Assembly (NCBI RefSeq): GCF_015689335.1
Contig: NZ_CP065053.1
Span: forward strand, 4,402,001-4,466,000
Source of the DNA: Massilia antarctica
GTDB taxonomy: Bacteria > Pseudomonadota > Gammaproteobacteria > Burkholderiales > Burkholderiaceae_D
DNA: 64,000 nucleotides
Direction: 5' to 3'
Part shown: positions 16,995-25,280 of the stretch, piece by piece
Layout of the letters: every line of letters begins with the position of its first letter
Numbering within the stretch: the first letter of the stretch is position 1
Position numbers and translations under genes: made by a program
Notes under the pieces: model-generated
Told to the model about the DNA's origin: nothing
Seen by the model: only the letters and a program-made list of their open reading frames with translations
Database searches by the model: none

Positions 16995-18479
16995 CACCTC
17001 GTTATACACAAGTGTTCAGCGCGCCAATTCCCCGTAGCGCGCGTATCGTTTCGACCGCCACGTGAACATCCTTCAGTCCGAGCCAGATGGTCTTGACGCC
17101 GGGCTCGCCATCGCTCTTGCGGGCGAGGAAACCGCCGATGCAGGCGATCTGGCGCAGAACGTCGTTCAGACGCGGCTTCTCCGGCGGCGTCTTTTTGCGC
17201 AGCAGGTAGGCTGCTTGAATCTCGTCCGGGTCGAAGAACAGTTCCGCATCCAAATCCGGACAGGTCCTGCCCAAGCGCATCAGGCGTGCGATGCGCCACG
17301 CCACCACCATGAACAGCGCCAAGGCCCGTTCAAGCTGCGTGATCGAGCCCAGTTGCAGCGCCTCGACGCGGCAGGCGTTCTTGAGCACGTCGAACAGCAT
17401 CTCGATTTCCCATCGCGCGCGGTACCAGTCGATCAGCTCGACGAGCGCCTCGGGCGTGGCGGCCTTGCGGTTGGTCAGCAAGCGCCACTCGATTGGTTTG
17501 ACGCCGTCCGGCGCGTCGATCTCGCGCGCGATCACGCACGTGGCGAGGACGCTCTTTCCTTTGCCCGCAGGCAGGGCGACCGTGCGTGCCCACAGTTGCT
17601 GGCGCACGGTGCGCGCCTTCACCCCGTGCCGCGCGGCCATCGCGAACGTCAGCTCGCCGATCGGCGCGCCCGCACTCGTGTGCTGCCACAGCTTCTCGCC
17701 GTCGGGCAGGCAGCGGTTGTGCTTGGCGCGTACCAGCCAGTCGGCCGGCGTGGCCAGTTCCTGGGCGCGCAGCATCAGGGGCACCAGATCGGCCTCGCGG
17801 TCGGCCACATACACCAGCCGTGTGCCGGGCAACTGCGCCGCCATCTCCGCGATCCGCTCGTAGCCCTCGATCCAGCGCAAACTCTCCTTCGGCCCGCCGC
17901 GCGCGCCGGATTTGTCCTTCTTTTCGCGTGCCCACATCCACGCGTCGATGATGCCCAGCGGCTCGCGCGCAGGCGTGACTGCGTAGGTCGGGTGCAGGTA
18001 CATGCCGCGCTGGGCTTCGTAACTCAACGGGCCGAGGCCGAACGCGCCTTGGCCGTTGAAGTCCAGTTCAGTCGTGTCCTGCAGGCACAGCACAACCGGC
18101 AGCGCGGCCATGCGTTGCTGCGTCTGCTGCCAGTGCGGCGCCATGATCGCCTCCCAGTCGACGCTGTCGTTGTCGAAGAAGCGATACGCCGCCATCGTCT
18201 CGCCCCAGCCCTGACACGCCTTTGGCACGCTCGCCGTCGGGTCAGCCGCAAATCGCTCCATCAAGATCCTCGCTCGTTTGTTCAGGCGCGCATCGCCCAG
18301 GTCGAGTTGTTCAAATTCCGTCTCGGTCCAAGGTGCAGGTACTGTCGCCAATTCGTCCACGCAAAAGACGAGAGTAAACCTGAAACGCGGCGAGTTTACA
18401 AGGGGGCGCGTTAAGCCATTGAATGTAAACAGATTTTCAGAACGGTCGGCGCCGCGCAAGATTTGTGTATAACGAGGTG
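16995..18479 (-). mobile_element. IS4-family (Tn5/IS50-like) insertion sequence, copy 1, intact
   Basis: A 1,485-bp element bounded by inverted ends CACCTCGTTATACACAA (16995-17011) and its complement (18463-18479), flanked by perfect 9-bp direct repeats ATTTTAAGG. Nine-base duplications fit the IS4/IS50 group. It encodes one complete transposase on the minus strand. It sits between the IS91-type transposase and the ietS gene. An inverted, interrupted copy lies at 22384-25280. Confidence 0.93.
17002..18360 (-). CDS. IS4-family DDE transposase (copy 1, intact)
   Basis: About 452 residues from the GTG at 18360, chosen because no ATG within the element fits and the conserved VDELATVPAPWTETEFEQLD start follows; longer readings run out of the element. 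Residues resemble Tn5 transposase: an N-terminal Tnp-DNA-binding region (LDLGDARLNKRARILMERFA, PKACQGWGETMAAYRFFDN), first catalytic Asp in CLQDTTELDF, second in VYVADREADLVP, and the YREK signature with Glu in WYRARWEIEMLFDVLK (Y-2-R-3-E-6-K). It should catalyse cut-and-paste transposition of the element. The frame is intact, so the element may be active. Confidence 0.9.
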   Translation of the reverse strand: MDELATVPAPWTETEFEQLDLGDARLNKRARILMERFAADPTASVPKACQGWGETMAAYRFFDNDSVDWEAIMAPHWQQTQQRMAALPVVLCLQDTTELDFNGQGAFGLGPLSYEAQRGMYLHPTYAVTPAREPLGIIDAWMWAREKKDKSGARGGPKESLRWIEGYERIAEMAAQLPGTRLVYVADREADLVPLMLRAQELATPADWLVRAKHNRCLPDGEKLWQHTSAGAPIGELTFAMAARHGVKARTVRQQLWARTVALPAGKGKSVLATCVIAREIDAPDGVKPIEWRLLTNRKAATPEALVELIDWYRARWEIEMLFDVLKNACRVEALQLGSITQLERALALFMVVAWRIARLMRLGRTCPDLDAELFFDPDEIQAAYLLRKKTPPEKPRLNDVLRQIACIGGFLARKSDGEPGVKTIWLGLKDVHVAVETIRALRGIGALNTCV

Positions 18480-18488
18480 ATTTTAAGG
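18480..18488. repeat. Right 9-bp target-site duplication of IS4-type copy 1
   Basis: ATTTTAAGG, identical to 16986-16994. It lies about 45 bp beyond the stop codon of the S8 protease gene. Confidence 0.9.
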
Positions 18489-18534
18489 ATAGCGACAATG
18501 AACTAAAAGAAAACCAGAAAATGCCACACGCAAT

Positions 18535-21138
18535 CTATACAGTTGACCTTGTTTGCACCCGTAACCGCAACTCTATCTCGTCGTACACCGGAACATTGAT
18601 TCCGGCCTCAATTGTTACAACTATACAGTAACGCACCTTATCTTCAATACCCCCAGCATCTTGCTTACACCAAACCACCAAATTTAAATGTCCGTCGTCA
18701 ATAAAAGCGATTGCCTTATCACCATAATACCGCTCATGAAAAATTGAACCACGCTTAACGATGGCATCGGAAGGTTGCTGTTTTCGCCTTTCGACACCAA
18801 ACGCCTCCACTGGCTCGTTATTTAAAGGAGTGGCTTCCAACCGGACGCAGCGGTAGCTCTGATGTCCCGGTTTGATCGGAGACAACCAGGCGATTGTAAT
18901 GCTAAGTGAACGCGGCTCGGTTACCCTTTCCAAGCTTGGGGGGAGTGGAATTTTATAGCAATGAGCGTGATCTGGCATTAATGAATCATAGCCGATCAAT
19001 GTCGCCCTATTAGAGGAACACTCTATAACTTCCGCTATATCTGGAACGCCGAAGCCGATGAATCTACTCGCATTCTCAGAACGTTCGACATGCCGCTTTT
19101 TATCCGTTGGTCCGCACACCTCTTTCAATACTTCGGCGTTGTCACGCCAACGCGAGCTATGCAACAAAAGCGCTTTAACGGTGACAGCATAAAAATTAGG
19201 CGGCATATCTGCAAGTACCGATTCTTCGCCGTCGCCCAATAGCGCATCGAAAATAAGATGTGCGGATCTTGTAGCCAGTGCCGTTGCAGAGCTAGTTCCA
19301 TCGCTATAAGAGGTGTAATTCGTACGCCCTTGCCCTGTCGGGTCAGGTGCCGCAGCACTCAACCCATAAGTGCGCTGCGTTGGCGCAATTGACGCCTTAA
19401 TTACAGCCCCTGACGCAGTCATACGTAAATGCTCACGCCCACCTGGGAAATAAATTTCCGGCTTAACTGCACGACGATAACCCAGCCCTAATGCCGAACT
19501 AACATTGGGAAGATGGCGATCCTCGAACGGATCGACCGCTCTATTGGAAACCGTTCGATTAGGGACGGAATCATGATGCTGTGCGCCAATAGTCAGTGAG
19601 TTAAGTGATTCAGCAGGCGACAGGATCGATCTCTGATGCTTATCACTATTAAGCGCACTAAGAACAGCTTTCTCACGGACACTAGATAAAGCAGTCTCAA
19701 AATCCGACCAGTTAGTAAAACCCTCTATCTCTAGCGGAGCAGATATATTCCCTGCACTTACGAGAAACAATAATGAATATTTTTCAGATAGGTAATCTAT
19801 GACCCTAGCAAGGGGGCTAATCAATTGGGTAAAGGGCCTTCGTGCGTCGCCTATCGATAGATTAACCAAAAATACGGTTGGTGCCGCACCCTCTTCAATG
19901 CCGCCGCCCTTCATTCTCAATTTCGCACGATAAATTGTGTCAACCAATAGCAGGCTAGGATCCGAATGCTCTGCCCCCTCCCTAGACGCCAATAGTAGCG
20001 GCCTTACATACAGTGGCCGTGTTAGCGGGAGTTCCTTGGTGTTCAAATCTCCATGCACAATCAGAGAGGCCATAGCCGTACCATGGAGGCGACCAGAAAC
20101 GATTGCTCGACTCTGCAAATCATCGGGGTCATCCAAGAGCAGGCGGTTCGCGAGTAGCGAATGCCCTTGAACAGGAACGCCGTCAAGCAACGCTGCGATA
20201 GGCTGGCGAAGTGCAGTGCTAGATGAAACGGATTCCTCAGACAAGCTTAAATCGTCAACAGGCTCATTATCATCTATACAAGCAAATGTACTCTGCGGAC
20301 GCAAAAACATCACGTCATCAGCCAACGCAAGAAGGACAGCACGTCGATGTATTAATCCATCAATTTCCGAAAATGGAATGTCTATCAGTGCACCATGGTA
20401 AGCAATCTCAGGTATTACAATTTCGTGAACGATAGTCCCACCGACCTCCACCAGCAATGCAGCAAATTCACTTGATACACGTTTCCGATCCGTCGCGCTT
20501 TGACGGAACCATAATTCAACTTCTGTTCTTACAGGAAGTCCCAGACTTTGGGATGCCTCTTCCTTCCAGAAGGTTATTGCTTCATCGGTAATTCGGTCTT
20601 TCGCACCCCACGTACGTAGGCCGTGGAGTTGCTCAAACAAATGAGTAAAAGGTGCAAAACCGTCGAGGGGTCGACCATCACGCCAGCGCTCCCATAGGCT
20701 CACTAATTGTTTCAGTGCCTCGACATCAGGCATGGCTAAATAAAAGCGGCCATCTACCGGAACATCTGTCCGATCTAATCCTTCTTTGCCTTTTCGTTTG
20801 TCGATTGTAGCAAAGTTCTCATCCGCAGAAAATTCGACTTCTGATTCAGCTATAATTTCAAGTCCAGGAATTCTTTTAGCCGCCTTTAAAAAATCCGGAA
20901 TCGTGCCAGCGATTTCGAAAACAATTGCGCGGTCAGGTGCAAGGCTAGTGGGATCATTACGCAATTCGATAACAGATTTTCTTCCCGCAAATACTTCCCG
21001 TAATCTACTAAACGCAGGGCCATATTGAGCGATTTGAAAAGGTTTGTTTGGAAGGCGAGGCTGGCTCCCTCCACCATGGCCTCGAGGTGGCGCAATTGGT
21101 TGAGGACTTGGAAGAATAAGCAGCGAACGTTTGACCAT
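18535..21138 (-). CDS. ietS: Subtilisin-like (S8) serine protease of an ietAS-type anti-phage pair
   Basis: An 867-residue cytosolic protein with no signal peptide. The N-terminal ~300 residues are a non-catalytic region unlike secreted subtilisins. The S8 domain then shows Asp319 in AALLDGVPVQGH, His352 in GRLHGTAMASL, the oxyanion Asn464 in FLVSAGN, and Ser616 in SYSDGTSSATA. A roughly 200-residue C-terminal beta-rich region follows. The start at 21138 has AAAGGTATTTCG before it, 10 bp after the ATPase gene stops. The protease paired with an AAA ATPase is the ietAS defence architecture, in which both genes are needed against phage (known for the family). The trigger and substrate are unknown. 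The gene is much AT-richer than the chromosome, a sign of transfer. Confidence 0.85.
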   Translation of the reverse strand: MVKRSLLILPSPQPIAPPRGHGGGSQPRLPNKPFQIAQYGPAFSRLREVFAGRKSVIELRNDPTSLAPDRAIVFEIAGTIPDFLKAAKRIPGLEIIAESEVEFSADENFATIDKRKGKEGLDRTDVPVDGRFYLAMPDVEALKQLVSLWERWRDGRPLDGFAPFTHLFEQLHGLRTWGAKDRITDEAITFWKEEASQSLGLPVRTEVELWFRQSATDRKRVSSEFAALLVEVGGTIVHEIVIPEIAYHGALIDIPFSEIDGLIHRRAVLLALADDVMFLRPQSTFACIDDNEPVDDLSLSEESVSSSTALRQPIAALLDGVPVQGHSLLANRLLLDDPDDLQSRAIVSGRLHGTAMASLIVHGDLNTKELPLTRPLYVRPLLLASREGAEHSDPSLLLVDTIYRAKLRMKGGGIEEGAAPTVFLVNLSIGDARRPFTQLISPLARVIDYLSEKYSLLFLVSAGNISAPLEIEGFTNWSDFETALSSVREKAVLSALNSDKHQRSILSPAESLNSLTIGAQHHDSVPNRTVSNRAVDPFEDRHLPNVSSALGLGYRRAVKPEIYFPGGREHLRMTASGAVIKASIAPTQRTYGLSAAAPDPTGQGRTNYTSYSDGTSSATALATRSAHLIFDALLGDGEESVLADMPPNFYAVTVKALLLHSSRWRDNAEVLKEVCGPTDKKRHVERSENASRFIGFGVPDIAEVIECSSNRATLIGYDSLMPDHAHCYKIPLPPSLERVTEPRSLSITIAWLSPIKPGHQSYRCVRLEATPLNNEPVEAFGVERRKQQPSDAIVKRGSIFHERYYGDKAIAFIDDGHLNLVVWCKQDAGGIEDKVRYCIVVTIEAGINVPVYDEIELRLRVQTRSTV

Positions 21139-21148
21139 CGAAATACCT

Positions 21149-22129
21149 TTAGTTTGTTGGGGACTCGCTGCGCGCTTGCTTTGACCAAATTGCAAGTTGT
21201 TCAGAAATTATAGTCTTAACACTTTTTTCGCCAATCGATAATATCGATCTCCTCCTTATGTCGAGACAGAACTCTTCCGCTTCGGCATAACTAATTGCAC
21301 CAAGTTGCTTTGCAATCCGGCTCGCAGATTGTCCTAATTGCTCCCCAATTCTCTTAGCAAAAATTTCAAGATATTCTGCTAACTCTGTCGCTGTTGGGAG
21401 AGGAAGTTCCAATCGAACTTGAAAACGCCGCCACGCCGCACGATCCAATAGTTCGGGATGGTTCGTGGCAGCAACAATGATTGTATAACTAGGCAGCTCA
21501 TCCATCTGCATTAATAATGAGGTTACAACGCGCTTAATCTCCCCTGTTTCGTGGATGTCACCGCGCTCTTTGCCGAGGGCATCAAACTCGTCGAAAAATA
21601 AAACACAAGGGGTCGTCCGTGCATAGTCAAAAACCCTTTTCAACCGGCTCGCAGTTTCACCAAGGTAACTGCCAATCATAGACTCATAGCGGACAACCAA
21701 TAATGGCACAGCGACGGCCTCGGCAATTGCTTCCGCCAAACTGGTTTTTCCCGTGCCAGGCGGACCAACTAACAGAACCCGGTGTCTCGGCTCGAGACCG
21801 TGGGCGCGCAATAGGTCTGCACGATATTGCTCTTCGACGAGCTGGTTAATTCCATCGCGACACGTTAACGGCAGTATGAGATCACTCAATCTGCGCCGGG
21901 GAATGCGCTCAGAAATGAAATCGCGACCGCGCGCCGACGTCTCAGCGAGAGGAACGGCGTGTGGAGTGGCAGGGGCAGATTGAAGGACGCGAGCTAATCT
22001 GTCAGCTAGAACCCCGTGCTGCTTCGCTCGTTCTTCAGCAATGATCGCCTCTGTCGTGATCCGAACCCCGCGCTTATCGCCGTTGTTGCCCGCCTTCACC
22101 AACGCGACAAGTAAATCACTTCGAGCCAT
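21149..22129 (-). CDS. ietA: AAA+ ATPase of an ietAS-type anti-phage pair
   Basis: A 326-residue AAA ATPase. After a helical N-terminal part (about 80 residues) come Walker A VGPPGTGKTSL at residues 121-131, the pore-loop-like RYESMIGSYLGE, Walker B VLFFDEFDAL with D180-E181, sensor 1 AATNHPELLDRA with Asn223, and arginine-finger candidates R234-R235. This is the classic 26S/FtsH-type AAA layout, suggesting hexamers that could feed or regulate the neighbouring protease. The gene overlaps the upstream ribbon-helix-helix gene by 14 bp and is followed after 19 bp by the protease gene's region (start 21138), so the three are one operon. The AT-rich codon use differs from the flanking chromosome. 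Confidence 0.87.
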   Translation of the reverse strand: MARSDLLVALVKAGNNGDKRGVRITTEAIIAEERAKQHGVLADRLARVLQSAPATPHAVPLAETSARGRDFISERIPRRRLSDLILPLTCRDGINQLVEEQYRADLLRAHGLEPRHRVLLVGPPGTGKTSLAEAIAEAVAVPLLVVRYESMIGSYLGETASRLKRVFDYARTTPCVLFFDEFDALGKERGDIHETGEIKRVVTSLLMQMDELPSYTIIVAATNHPELLDRAAWRRFQVRLELPLPTATELAEYLEIFAKRIGEQLGQSASRIAKQLGAISYAEAEEFCLDIRRRSILSIGEKSVKTIISEQLAIWSKQARSESPTN

Positions 22130-22304
22130 GAGTACCTTTCAAGCCGTCTCGCTCTAATTTTTCAATAGCTGCCTCAATAAGCCAGTTGTTGCGCGAAACT
22201 GGAACAGCGCGACCTTGCAAATTTCGATCAATCGCTGATACAAGCGTTTCTGGCAACCGTACGGTCAGGGGCACCCTTGGAACTGCGGAATTTCGCTTAC
22301 TCAT
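22116..22304 (-). CDS. Ribbon-helix-helix-type small protein leading the ietAS operon
   Basis: About 62 residues: MSKRNSAVPRVPLTVRLPET begins a beta strand (VPLTVRLP) and is followed by two helices (ETLVSAIDRNLQ and SRNNWLIEAAIEKLERDG). This is the CopG/Arc/MetJ-like ribbon-helix-helix pattern of small DNA-binding repressors. Two ATGs are adjacent (22307 and 22304); the GGGTAGGT site is better spaced for the second. The 3' end overlaps the ATPase gene by 14 bp, so translation is coupled. A 19-bp inverted repeat lies about 25 bp upstream. Most likely an autoregulator of the operon; an antitoxin-like role is an alternative. Confidence 0.7.
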   Translation of the reverse strand: MSKRNSAVPRVPLTVRLPETLVSAIDRNLQGRAVPVSRNNWLIEAAIEKLERDGLKGTHGSK

Positions 22305-22329
22305 CATACCTACCCGTTGGCACTCAAAT

Positions 22330-22348
22330 TGACATCATACTGGTGTCA
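22330..22348. promoter_or_regulatory. Inverted repeat (candidate operator) before the ietAS operon
   Basis: TGACATCATACTGGTGTCA consists of 8-base arms TGACATCA and TGGTGTCA (one mismatch) around TAC. It sits 23 bp upstream of the operon's first gene (minus strand), between that gene and the IS4 element end. The position suits a repressor site for the ribbon-helix-helix protein. Confidence 0.5.
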
Positions 22349-22503
22349 CTTTGAAGGCACAACCTCCCTCTACTGCTTAACGCCACCTCGTTATACACAA
22401 ATCTTGCGCGCGGTGCCGACCGTGCTGAAAACCTGTTTACATTCAATGGCTTAACGTGCCGCTTGTAAGCTCGCCGCGTTTCAGGTTTACTCTCGCCTTT
22501 TGC

Positions 22504-22777
22504 GTGGACGAATTGGCGACAGCACCTGCGCCTTGGACCGAGACGGAATTTGAACAACTCGACCTGGGCGATGCGGGCCTGAACAAACGAGCGAGGATCC
22601 TGATGGAGCAATTTGCGGCTGACCCGACGGCGAGCGTGCCAAAGGCGTGTCAGGGCTGGGGCGAGACGATGGCGACGTATCGCTTCTTCGACAACGACAG
22701 CGTCGACTGGGAGGCGATCATGGCGCCGCACTGGCAGCAGACGCAGCAACGCATGGCCGCGCTGCCGGTTGTGCTGT
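22504..22777 (+). pseudogene. 5' part of IS4-type transposase copy 2 (disrupted)
   Basis: From GTG 22504 the frame gives VDELATAPAPWTETEFEQLD through WQQTQQRMAALPVVL. It is the same as the N-terminal 90 residues of the intact copy with a few substitutions. It is then cut by the inserted element at the codons for LPVVLC. The remainder continues at 24179. Confidence 0.88.
22768..22777. repeat. Left 10-bp target-site duplication of the inner IS
   Basis: GTTGTGCTGT, repeated exactly at 24179-24188. Confidence 0.92.
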
Positions 22778-24178
22778 CAATCCTCCCAAGTTAAGGAATT
22801 TGCTTAAAAAATATGGTGAATAGTTGATAAATAGCTTGACATATAGATTATGAACTGCGCCGCCAGTGAGATTTTTTCTCGCTGGCTACCATGTCTCTTA
22901 CTGCACTTTTTATCGACCTCGCTGTGCGATTACAGTCCCCCGAATTCCTTGACTCGGCCAGGCATCCCGAGCATCCGACGGCGTTTACACGGCGCCGCAA
23001 GCTGCCGTTGCCGTCGCTCGTGGCGCTCATGCTGAGCGGCATGCGCATGAGCATTCAGGCCGAACTCGACACGTTCTTCGGCCACCTGGCGGGGCGCGCC
23101 CAATTGCTGCGCACAGTGTCCGAGCAGGCGTTCGCGCAAGCGCGCGCCAAGCTGTCCCTGACCGCCATCCCTTTGCTCAACGACTGGCTCGTCGCCCGCG
23201 CCGAGCAGCATGGGTTCGTGCCGCGCTGGCGTAGCTTGCGCCTGGTCGCCGCCGACGCCTCGACGGTGCGTTTCGGCCTGCGCACCAGCTGCCTCGCGCG
23301 CGCCGCGCTGCCCGACCAAATTCTCTTCGGCCTGTTCCTGCCTGGCGCAGAGCTGATGCTGGCGACCTCGCTGCACGGCATCGAGGAGTGCGGCGAGCGC
23401 CAGATGCTGGTCCAGCATCTGGACCGACTCTCAAGCGACGACTTGCTGCTGCTGGACCGGGGCTATCCAGCGTGCTGGCTCGTTGCACTGCTCAACGAGC
23501 GCGCTATCTCGTTCTGCATGCGGGTGGAAAAAGCCGGTGACGGCGGCTTCGCCTGCGTGCGCGCGTTTCTACGTTCCGGCCTCGATGAGCAGGTGGTTAC
23601 ACTCAATGCGCCATCGCGGCGCGATGCCGCCGACTACGAATTTAACCGCGCGCCCCAGCAGGTTCGCCTGGTGCGCCACGTCGCGCCGAACGGCAAAGTA
23701 CGCGTGCTGATGACCAATTTGTTCGACACCGGGCGCTTCCCGGCCAGCGCCTTTGGCGACCTGTACCACAAGCGCTGGCGCATTGAGGAAGCCTTCAAGC
23801 GGCTCAAGCACCGCCTCAACCTGGAGCATGTCTCCGGCCTGTCGCAGCAGGCCGTGGTCCAGGATGTCGCCGCCAAAATCATGTGCGATAACCTGCAGAC
23901 TTTAGCTGCGCTGACCGCCCATGACCAGGCCGACTTGCGCGCGGTCGACCGCATCAACCACGCATACGCCCATACCGCACTGAAGCCCGCGATGCCGGCA
24001 CTGCTGCTTGGCAGGCAGATCGCCAGGAACTTGCGTGACGTGCTCAAGTTACTTGGAAAACACACTTACCTTCATCGAGAAAACCAGTCTAAGCCGCGCA
24101 AACCCAGACCGAAATCGCACAAATTCATGGCGCAAAAGCCATGTTGATCAATGCACATTCCTTAACTTGGGAGGATTG
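22778..24178 (+). mobile_element. Second IS4-family insertion sequence, nested inside copy 2
   Basis: A 1,401-bp element starting CAATCCTCCCAAGTTAAGG and ending with the inverted equivalent (22-bp perfect terminal repeats). It is flanked by perfect 10-bp direct repeats. It encodes one transposase of a different IS4 subgroup than its host element. The clean duplication shows recent simple insertion into the transposase gene of copy 2. Confidence 0.93.
22891..24147 (+). CDS. IS4-family transposase of the nested element (intact)
   Basis: A 418-residue transposase. The N-terminal helical part has RRKLPLPSLVALMLSGMRMS and the QAFAQARAKLS DNA-binding region. The DDE catalytic core has the first Asp in LVAADASTVRFG, the second in LLLLDRGYPACW, and the third acid in the YREK motif YHKRWRIEEAFKRLKHR (Y-2-R-3-E-6-K). 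The C-terminal tail is Lys/Arg/Pro-rich. The ATG at 22891 gives a full-length protein and the ends of the element are intact, so it may be active. Confidence 0.92.
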   Translation: MSLTALFIDLAVRLQSPEFLDSARHPEHPTAFTRRRKLPLPSLVALMLSGMRMSIQAELDTFFGHLAGRAQLLRTVSEQAFAQARAKLSLTAIPLLNDWLVARAEQHGFVPRWRSLRLVAADASTVRFGLRTSCLARAALPDQILFGLFLPGAELMLATSLHGIEECGERQMLVQHLDRLSSDDLLLLDRGYPACWLVALLNERAISFCMRVEKAGDGGFACVRAFLRSGLDEQVVTLNAPSRRDAADYEFNRAPQQVRLVRHVAPNGKVRVLMTNLFDTGRFPASAFGDLYHKRWRIEEAFKRLKHRLNLEHVSGLSQQAVVQDVAAKIMCDNLQTLAALTAHDQADLRAVDRINHAYAHTALKPAMPALLLGRQIARNLRDVLKLLGKHTYLHRENQSKPRKPRPKSHKFMAQKPC

Positions 24179-24188
24179 GTTGTGCTGT
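24179..24188. repeat. Right 10-bp target-site duplication of the inner IS
   Basis: GTTGTGCTGT, identical to 22768-22777. Confidence 0.92.
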
Positions 24189-25273
24189 GCCTGCAGGACA
24201 CGACTGAACTGGACTTCAACGGCCAAGGCGCGTTCGGCCTCGGCCCGTTGAGTTACGAAGCCCAGCGCGGCATGTACCTGCACCCGACCTATGCAGTCAC
24301 GCCTGCGCGCGAGCCGCTGGGCATCATCGACGCGTGGATGTGGGCACGCGAAAAGAAGGACAAATCCGGCGCGCGCGGCGGGCCGAAGGAGAGTTTGCGC
24401 TGGATCGAGGGCTACGAGCGGATCGCGGAGATGGCGGCGCAGTTGCCCGGCACACGGCTGGTGTATGTGGCCGACCGCGAGGCCGATCTGGTGCCCCTGA
24501 TGCTGCGCGCCCAGGAACTGGCCACGCCGGCCGACTGGCTGGTACGCGCCAAGCACAACCGCTGCCTGCCCGACGGCGAGAAGCTGTGGCAGCACACGAG
24601 TGCGGGCGCGCCGATCGGCGAGCTGACGTTCGCGATGGCCGCGCGGCACGGGGTGAAGGCGCGCACCGTGCGCCAGCAACTGTGGGCACGCACGGTCGCC
24701 CTGCCTGCGGGCAAAGGAAAGAGCGTCCTCGCCACGTGCGTGATCGCGCGCGAGATCGACGCGCCGGACGGCGTCAAACCAATCGAGTGGCGCTTGCTGA
24801 CCAACCGCAAGGCCGCCACGCCCGAGGCGCTCGTCGAGCTGATCGACTGGTACCGCGCGCGATGGGAAATCGAGATGCTGTTCGACGTGCTCAAGAACGC
24901 CTGCCGCGTCGAGGCGCTGCAACTGGGCTCGATCACGCAGCTTGAACGGGCCTTGGCGCTGTTCATGGTGGTGGCGTGGCGCATCGCACGCCTGATGCGC
25001 TTGGGCAGGACCTGTCCGGATTTGGATGCGGAACTGTTCTTCGACCCGGACGAGATTCAAGCAGCCTACCTGCTGCGCAAAAAGACGCCGCCGGAGAAGC
25101 CGCGTCTGAACGACGTTCTGCGCCAGATCGCCTGCATCGGCGGTTTCCTCGCCCGCAAGAGCGATGGCGAGCCCGGCGTCAAGACCATCTGGCTCGGACT
25201 GAAGGATGTTCACGTGGCGGTCGAAACGATACGCGCGCTACGGGGAATTGGCGCGCTGAACACTTGTGTATAA
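24179..25273 (+). pseudogene. 3' part of IS4-type transposase copy 2
   Basis: The frame resumes at VVLCLQDTTELDF and runs to the same ending as copy 1 (RGIGALNTCV). It includes both catalytic Asp segments and WYRARWEIEMLFDVLK. Joined to 22504-22777 it restores a full transposase identical in plan to copy 1. Precise loss of the inner element with one duplication would repair the gene. Confidence 0.9.
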
Positions 25274-25280
25274 CGAGGTG

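Larger units (their letters stand above)
22384..25280 (+). mobile_element. IS4-family insertion sequence, copy 2, interrupted by a second IS
   Basis: A nearly identical, oppositely oriented copy of the element at 16995-18479. It begins CACCTCGTTATACACAA at 22384 and ends with the complement at 25280. It is split at 22777/24179 by another IS. The outer flanks show only an imperfect duplication (TGCTTAACG left, CCCTTAACG right, with one extra C on the left), so the insertion is older or the edges have mutated. With copy 1 it brackets the ietAS operon in inverted orientation. Confidence 0.88.

Noticed and set aside
17062..18414. 450-codon plus-strand frame (and its mirror at 24125-25213)
   Set aside because: It is antisense to the IS4 transposase in both element copies, so its recurrence only reflects the element being duplicated.
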